Of a DNA stretch of 64,000 bases, positions 61,732-64,000 are shown one piece after another. Source of the stretch: Paraburkholderia agricolaris (lineage in GTDB: Bacteria > Pseudomonadota > Gammaproteobacteria > Burkholderiales > Burkholderiaceae); NCBI RefSeq assembly GCF_009455635.1, contig NZ_QPER01000001.1, positions 2,294,001-2,358,000 on the forward strand, read 5' to 3'. Below the pieces are notes generated by a model. That model was not told the DNA's origin. It saw nothing but the letters and a program-made list of their open reading frames with translations, and did not search any database. The translations under genes were made by a program, and so were the position numbers. Numbering within the stretch: the first letter of the stretch is position 1; each line of letters begins with the position of its first letter.

Positions 61732-61875
61732 TCACTCGTTCTCGTCGACTTGCGGCAGCTTGCCCGGATTGATGCGAAAACGGCGAATCGGTTCGTTGCG
61801 TAGCGCCTCCCGGTACGCGGAGGCGGCGACGAGGATCAGCAGCACGGCAATGCCGGCGAGTAAATGCAGGTTCAT
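61732..61875 (-). CDS. small single-pass membrane protein, 47 residues
   Basis: ATG at 61875 to TGA at 61732. The sequence begins MNLHLLAGIAVLLILVAASA, a single hydrophobic helix, then a basic stretch YREALRNEPIRRFRINPGKL and an acidic end PQVDENE. Codon third positions are mainly G/C although the surroundings are AT-rich, which supports a real gene. Positively charged residues after the helix suggest an N-out, C-in inner membrane protein. No family or function is recognised. A weak ribosome site (GGGGTGA) lies upstream. Confidence 0.55.
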   Translation of the reverse strand: MNLHLLAGIAVLLILVAASAYREALRNEPIRRFRINPGKLPQVDENE

Positions 61876-62127
61876 GACTTCACCCCAGGTCAGAGAATCC
61901 GTGATTTAAATTAGCACGAAAAAATCGGCAAATAATTCGCCGTAGCAAATGCTTGTGCGTAATTACAATTCGTCACAAAACCGCCATTTGATTCCCATCT
62001 GATGCCATTTGATACGCAATTTTTTATCGATTTTTTGCCTCCGCGGTGCACTAGCATGTGATGCATCGCGGGCGCGTACGGAGCGTCCGGGAATAAGCAT
62101 TTTCCTTCTTCAGAATAAGGACCGCGT

Positions 62128-63321
62128 ATGAGCGACCCTGCACTGGATGCCGCCGGCTCATCCCTGCCCCTCTCCCCATCACAGCCGGCCGCCACGCTGC
62201 GCGCCCGCAGCGAAGCGCGCGCCGACAGCGCCGGCAAGGAACATGTGATCGACGCAATGCGAGGCTTTGCCGCGCTTCTGGTCGCGTATTTCCATTGCCG
62301 CCAGGTCGAATGGGTCGGTATGCAGGCGTTTCACCAGAGCGTCGGCCATTTATTCAATCTGAGTACGATTGCAGCTTATCTGACGTTTCCGATTGCGTGG
62401 GGCTCGGCCGGCGTGCCGATTTTCTTCGTGATCAGCGGTTACTGCATTCATCGCGGCGGCGCACTGCGCCTCGCAAAAAATCCCGACTACCGGCTCGACG
62501 CGGCCAATTTCTGGGTGCGCCGTTTCGCGCGTATTTATCCGGTGCTGCTTGCTGCATTGATACTGACGCTCGCACTCGACTGGGTCAGCTTGCAGTTGCC
62601 GCCGGTCAGTCACAAGATTCGCGAGATTGGTCTGCAGGCGTTTCTGGTCAACCTGTTTTCATTGCAAGGCGTGGCCGGCAAGACCTATGGATCGAACGGC
62701 GCGCTCTGGACACTGTCGCTCGAAGTGCAGTTTTACGCGATCTACCCGTTGCTATTCGCGCTGCGCCGGCGTTTGGGCATGACCTCGGTGCTGGCGATTG
62801 TCGCAGTGATTAACGGGGTGTCCGCTTATGTGCTCGAGCGTCACGATATCCAGTTCTTCACGTCGTACTGGTTCTCCTGGATGCTTGGCGCGTGGATTGC
62901 CGATGCGAAAGCCCGCACGGCGCCCAATGCACGTTCGTCCGCCTGGCTTTATGTGCTGGCTGTTGCGTTCATTGCGCTTGGCTGTGTGGCGTTTCACTTC
63001 GGCCAATACGGCGCGTTCCAGTTCTGGGCGCTCGGCTTCGCGTTCTATCTGTATAAGGCGCTGGAACGCCCTCAGAGCGCTGCGGCCGATTCGGCCGGCA
63101 TGCGTCTCCTGTCGCGCTTTGGCGATTTCAGCTTCTCGCTGTATCTGATCCATCTGCCGATCTTCGTGCTGCTGTCGTCGATCCTGTTCCGCTCGTCGCT
63201 GCAAATGTCGATCTGGCCGTCGTTCGGATACATGCTGGTCGCCGTGCCGGTGGCTTACCTGTTCTACCGGCTAGTTGAATTACCGGCGATGAAATGGTCG
63301 GCAAGCTTCAAGCCGCGATGA
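62128..63321 (+). CDS. membrane acyltransferase, OafA/acyltransferase-3 family
   Basis: A 397-residue protein with about ten membrane helices. IDAMRGFAALLVAYFHCRQ holds the family motif region with the likely catalytic His near residue 56, and GVPIFFVISGYCIHRGG and FWVRRFARIYPV are the other conserved pieces. Such enzymes put acetyl or other acyl groups on surface sugars (O-antigen, capsule, Nod-type or glycan periplasmic products). The N-terminal 40 residues are a Pro/Ala/Ser-rich cytosolic extension. The ATG has AAGGA upstream. With galU nearby a surface polysaccharide role is plausible. Confidence 0.88.
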   Translation: MSDPALDAAGSSLPLSPSQPAATLRARSEARADSAGKEHVIDAMRGFAALLVAYFHCRQVEWVGMQAFHQSVGHLFNLSTIAAYLTFPIAWGSAGVPIFFVISGYCIHRGGALRLAKNPDYRLDAANFWVRRFARIYPVLLAALILTLALDWVSLQLPPVSHKIREIGLQAFLVNLFSLQGVAGKTYGSNGALWTLSLEVQFYAIYPLLFALRRRLGMTSVLAIVAVINGVSAYVLERHDIQFFTSYWFSWMLGAWIADAKARTAPNARSSAWLYVLAVAFIALGCVAFHFGQYGAFQFWALGFAFYLYKALERPQSAAADSAGMRLLSRFGDFSFSLYLIHLPIFVLLSSILFRSSLQMSIWPSFGYMLVAVPVAYLFYRLVELPAMKWSASFKPR

Positions 63322-63480
63322 AAAGGATGTGTTGCAGGCTTTTTTAGTTGGGGGTGATCGTCAATGTTTAGCGGGGAGATCAGCGGCTTGCAAGATGCAC
63401 CGTCATCGATAAGCCCTCCCGGCATCACTTTTGCGAGGCCGAAAAAAACTCAAATTAATTTCGCTGCAGGCGTCATTTTG
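63322..63480. other. low-GC intergenic stretch
   Basis: No gene, terminator or repeat could be supported here. Short A runs (GAAAAAAACTC) are present. Confidence 0.4.
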
Positions 63481-63837
63481 TCAAAACTTTGCTTGTGCGT
63501 ACGCCCCCGCTTCCCAGTTCATGTGAATCGGCCAAGTAGCGGCGACGCCGTTTTGCGCGACGATGACAAATCGAGTGAAGTTTCTATCAGTGATTCGTAT
63601 GCTGCTTTTTCCGAAATTTTCACAAACAAAATCTACGGCTTCGTCCAAAGGAAGAAAATCTCCAAGCTTCCGACGAACATGAATTAGAACGTCCATAGTT
63701 TCGAGCGTTGCCAGAAGTTGCTGAAGCAGATCCCGTTGAAGCGCTCCGTCACGAATGATGTGGGTCCATTCACAACTCGCAAGATCGATTGCAGGACAGT
63801 GTTTTTTGAAAAGTGTATGTACGCGCCTTGGGTTCAT
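63481..63837 (-). CDS. hypothetical protein, low GC
   Basis: A 118-residue frame from the ATG at 63837 (longer starts to 63942 exist). Codon use is mixed and GC is lower than in the rest of the window, suggesting accessory DNA. The sequence looks soluble: acidic and basic residues mix, with LLQQLLATLETMDVLIHVRRKLGDF and AVDFVCENFGKSS as helix-like parts. No signal peptide or family motif is seen. The window edge hides its left neighbours. Confidence 0.4.
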   Translation of the reverse strand: MNPRRVHTLFKKHCPAIDLASCEWTHIIRDGALQRDLLQQLLATLETMDVLIHVRRKLGDFLPLDEAVDFVCENFGKSSIRITDRNFTRFVIVAQNGVAATWPIHMNWEAGAYAQAKF

Positions 63838-64000
63838 ATCGTTCGGACAATGTGCCCAGCGTCGACGCCGTGAAAGTATCCTCATTTTACGGAAGCGCGA
63901 TACCCGCGCGGCAACGCTGGGGAAATGCGGGTCGATGGGCATTCGTGCACACCACGGCGATGCCTCACAGTTCAGGTCACCGCTGCTATAGCCTTGAATA

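Noticed and set aside
61481..61909. Open frame of 142 codons across the AT-rich gap before galU
   Set aside because: Its first half is low-complexity AT-rich DNA and its second half is the mirror of the 47-residue membrane protein gene.
1..64000. CRISPR array, tRNA, rRNA, prophage or attachment sites
   Set aside because: I looked for regular spaced repeats, tRNA arm patterns, rRNA-like stretches and integrase or phage genes and saw none.

Overview
The window looks like a chromosomal segment of a GC-rich betaproteobacterium of the Burkholderia/Paraburkholderia group. Pointers are three OmpC-type porins, FabV enoyl reductase, malate synthase G in a glc operon, a nitrate reductase fused to a flavoprotein reductase, and third codon positions that are nearly all G or C. 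No rRNA, tRNA or CRISPR array was seen. The assignment rests on gene content read by eye, not on a search.

Layout. 0.3-4.1 kb: porin and a class A penicillin-binding protein. 4.2-6.4 kb: a long inverted-repeat element and fabV. 6.5-8.3 kb: an NlpC/P60-like protein facing a Rap1a/Tai-like secreted protein, then a glutathione transferase. 8.4-15.3 kb: a putrescine/polyamine block (acetylpolyamine deacetylase, N-carbamoylputrescine amidase, AraC regulator, glutamylputrescine synthetase-like ligase, class III aminotransferase, GntR regulator). 15.4-17.7 kb: LysR, trans-aconitate methyltransferase, a small unknown. 17.7-26.9 kb: an amine-use block (porin, APC permease, AraC regulator, copper amine oxidase, MFS-like protein, aldehyde dehydrogenase). 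25.2-29.1 kb: two more copies of the repeat element, one interrupted by an IS481-type insertion sequence with a 6-bp target duplication. 29.2-37.6 kb: LysR, and an operon of aldehyde dehydrogenase, MFS carrier, enolase-superfamily protein and GMC oxidoreductase, divergent from a porin. 37.6-40.7 kb: ArsR/SRPBCC pair, alcohol dehydrogenase, LysR. 40.8-49.5 kb: nitrate assimilation (nirB, nirD, nitrate reductase fusion, nitrate carrier). 49.9-52.6 kb: GAF histidine kinase, single-domain receiver, MOSC protein. 52.7-60.3 kb: glcC and glcDEFGB (glycolate to glyoxylate to malate). 60.5-63.8 kb: galU, a 47-residue membrane protein, an acyltransferase and a low-GC unknown.

How the parts work together. 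Most blocks carry a regulator beside the genes it probably controls, and candidate operators can be read directly. A 28-bp direct-repeat site lies before both the amine permease and the amine oxidase. Twin TGGT-N3-ACCA sites sit between glcC and glcD. An inverted repeat overlaps the start codon of the SRPBCC gene of the ArsR pair. The nirB control region is the richest: two NtrC-type enhancer sites 21 bp apart, a near-consensus sigma-54 promoter, a hairpin with an A1/G4 hexaloop of the ANTAR-target type at the predicted 5' end of the RNA, and a strong intrinsic terminator before the gene. It reads like a nitrogen-limitation switch combined with nitrate-dependent antitermination.

The least familiar feature is the repeat element near 4.2-5.1, 25.2 and 27-29 kb. 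It is about 0.9 kb with long inverted arms, each arm containing a 15-bp-stem hairpin. DNA to its left is strikingly G+T rich and DNA to its right A+C rich on the + strand, and this skew runs into the coding sequences on both sides.
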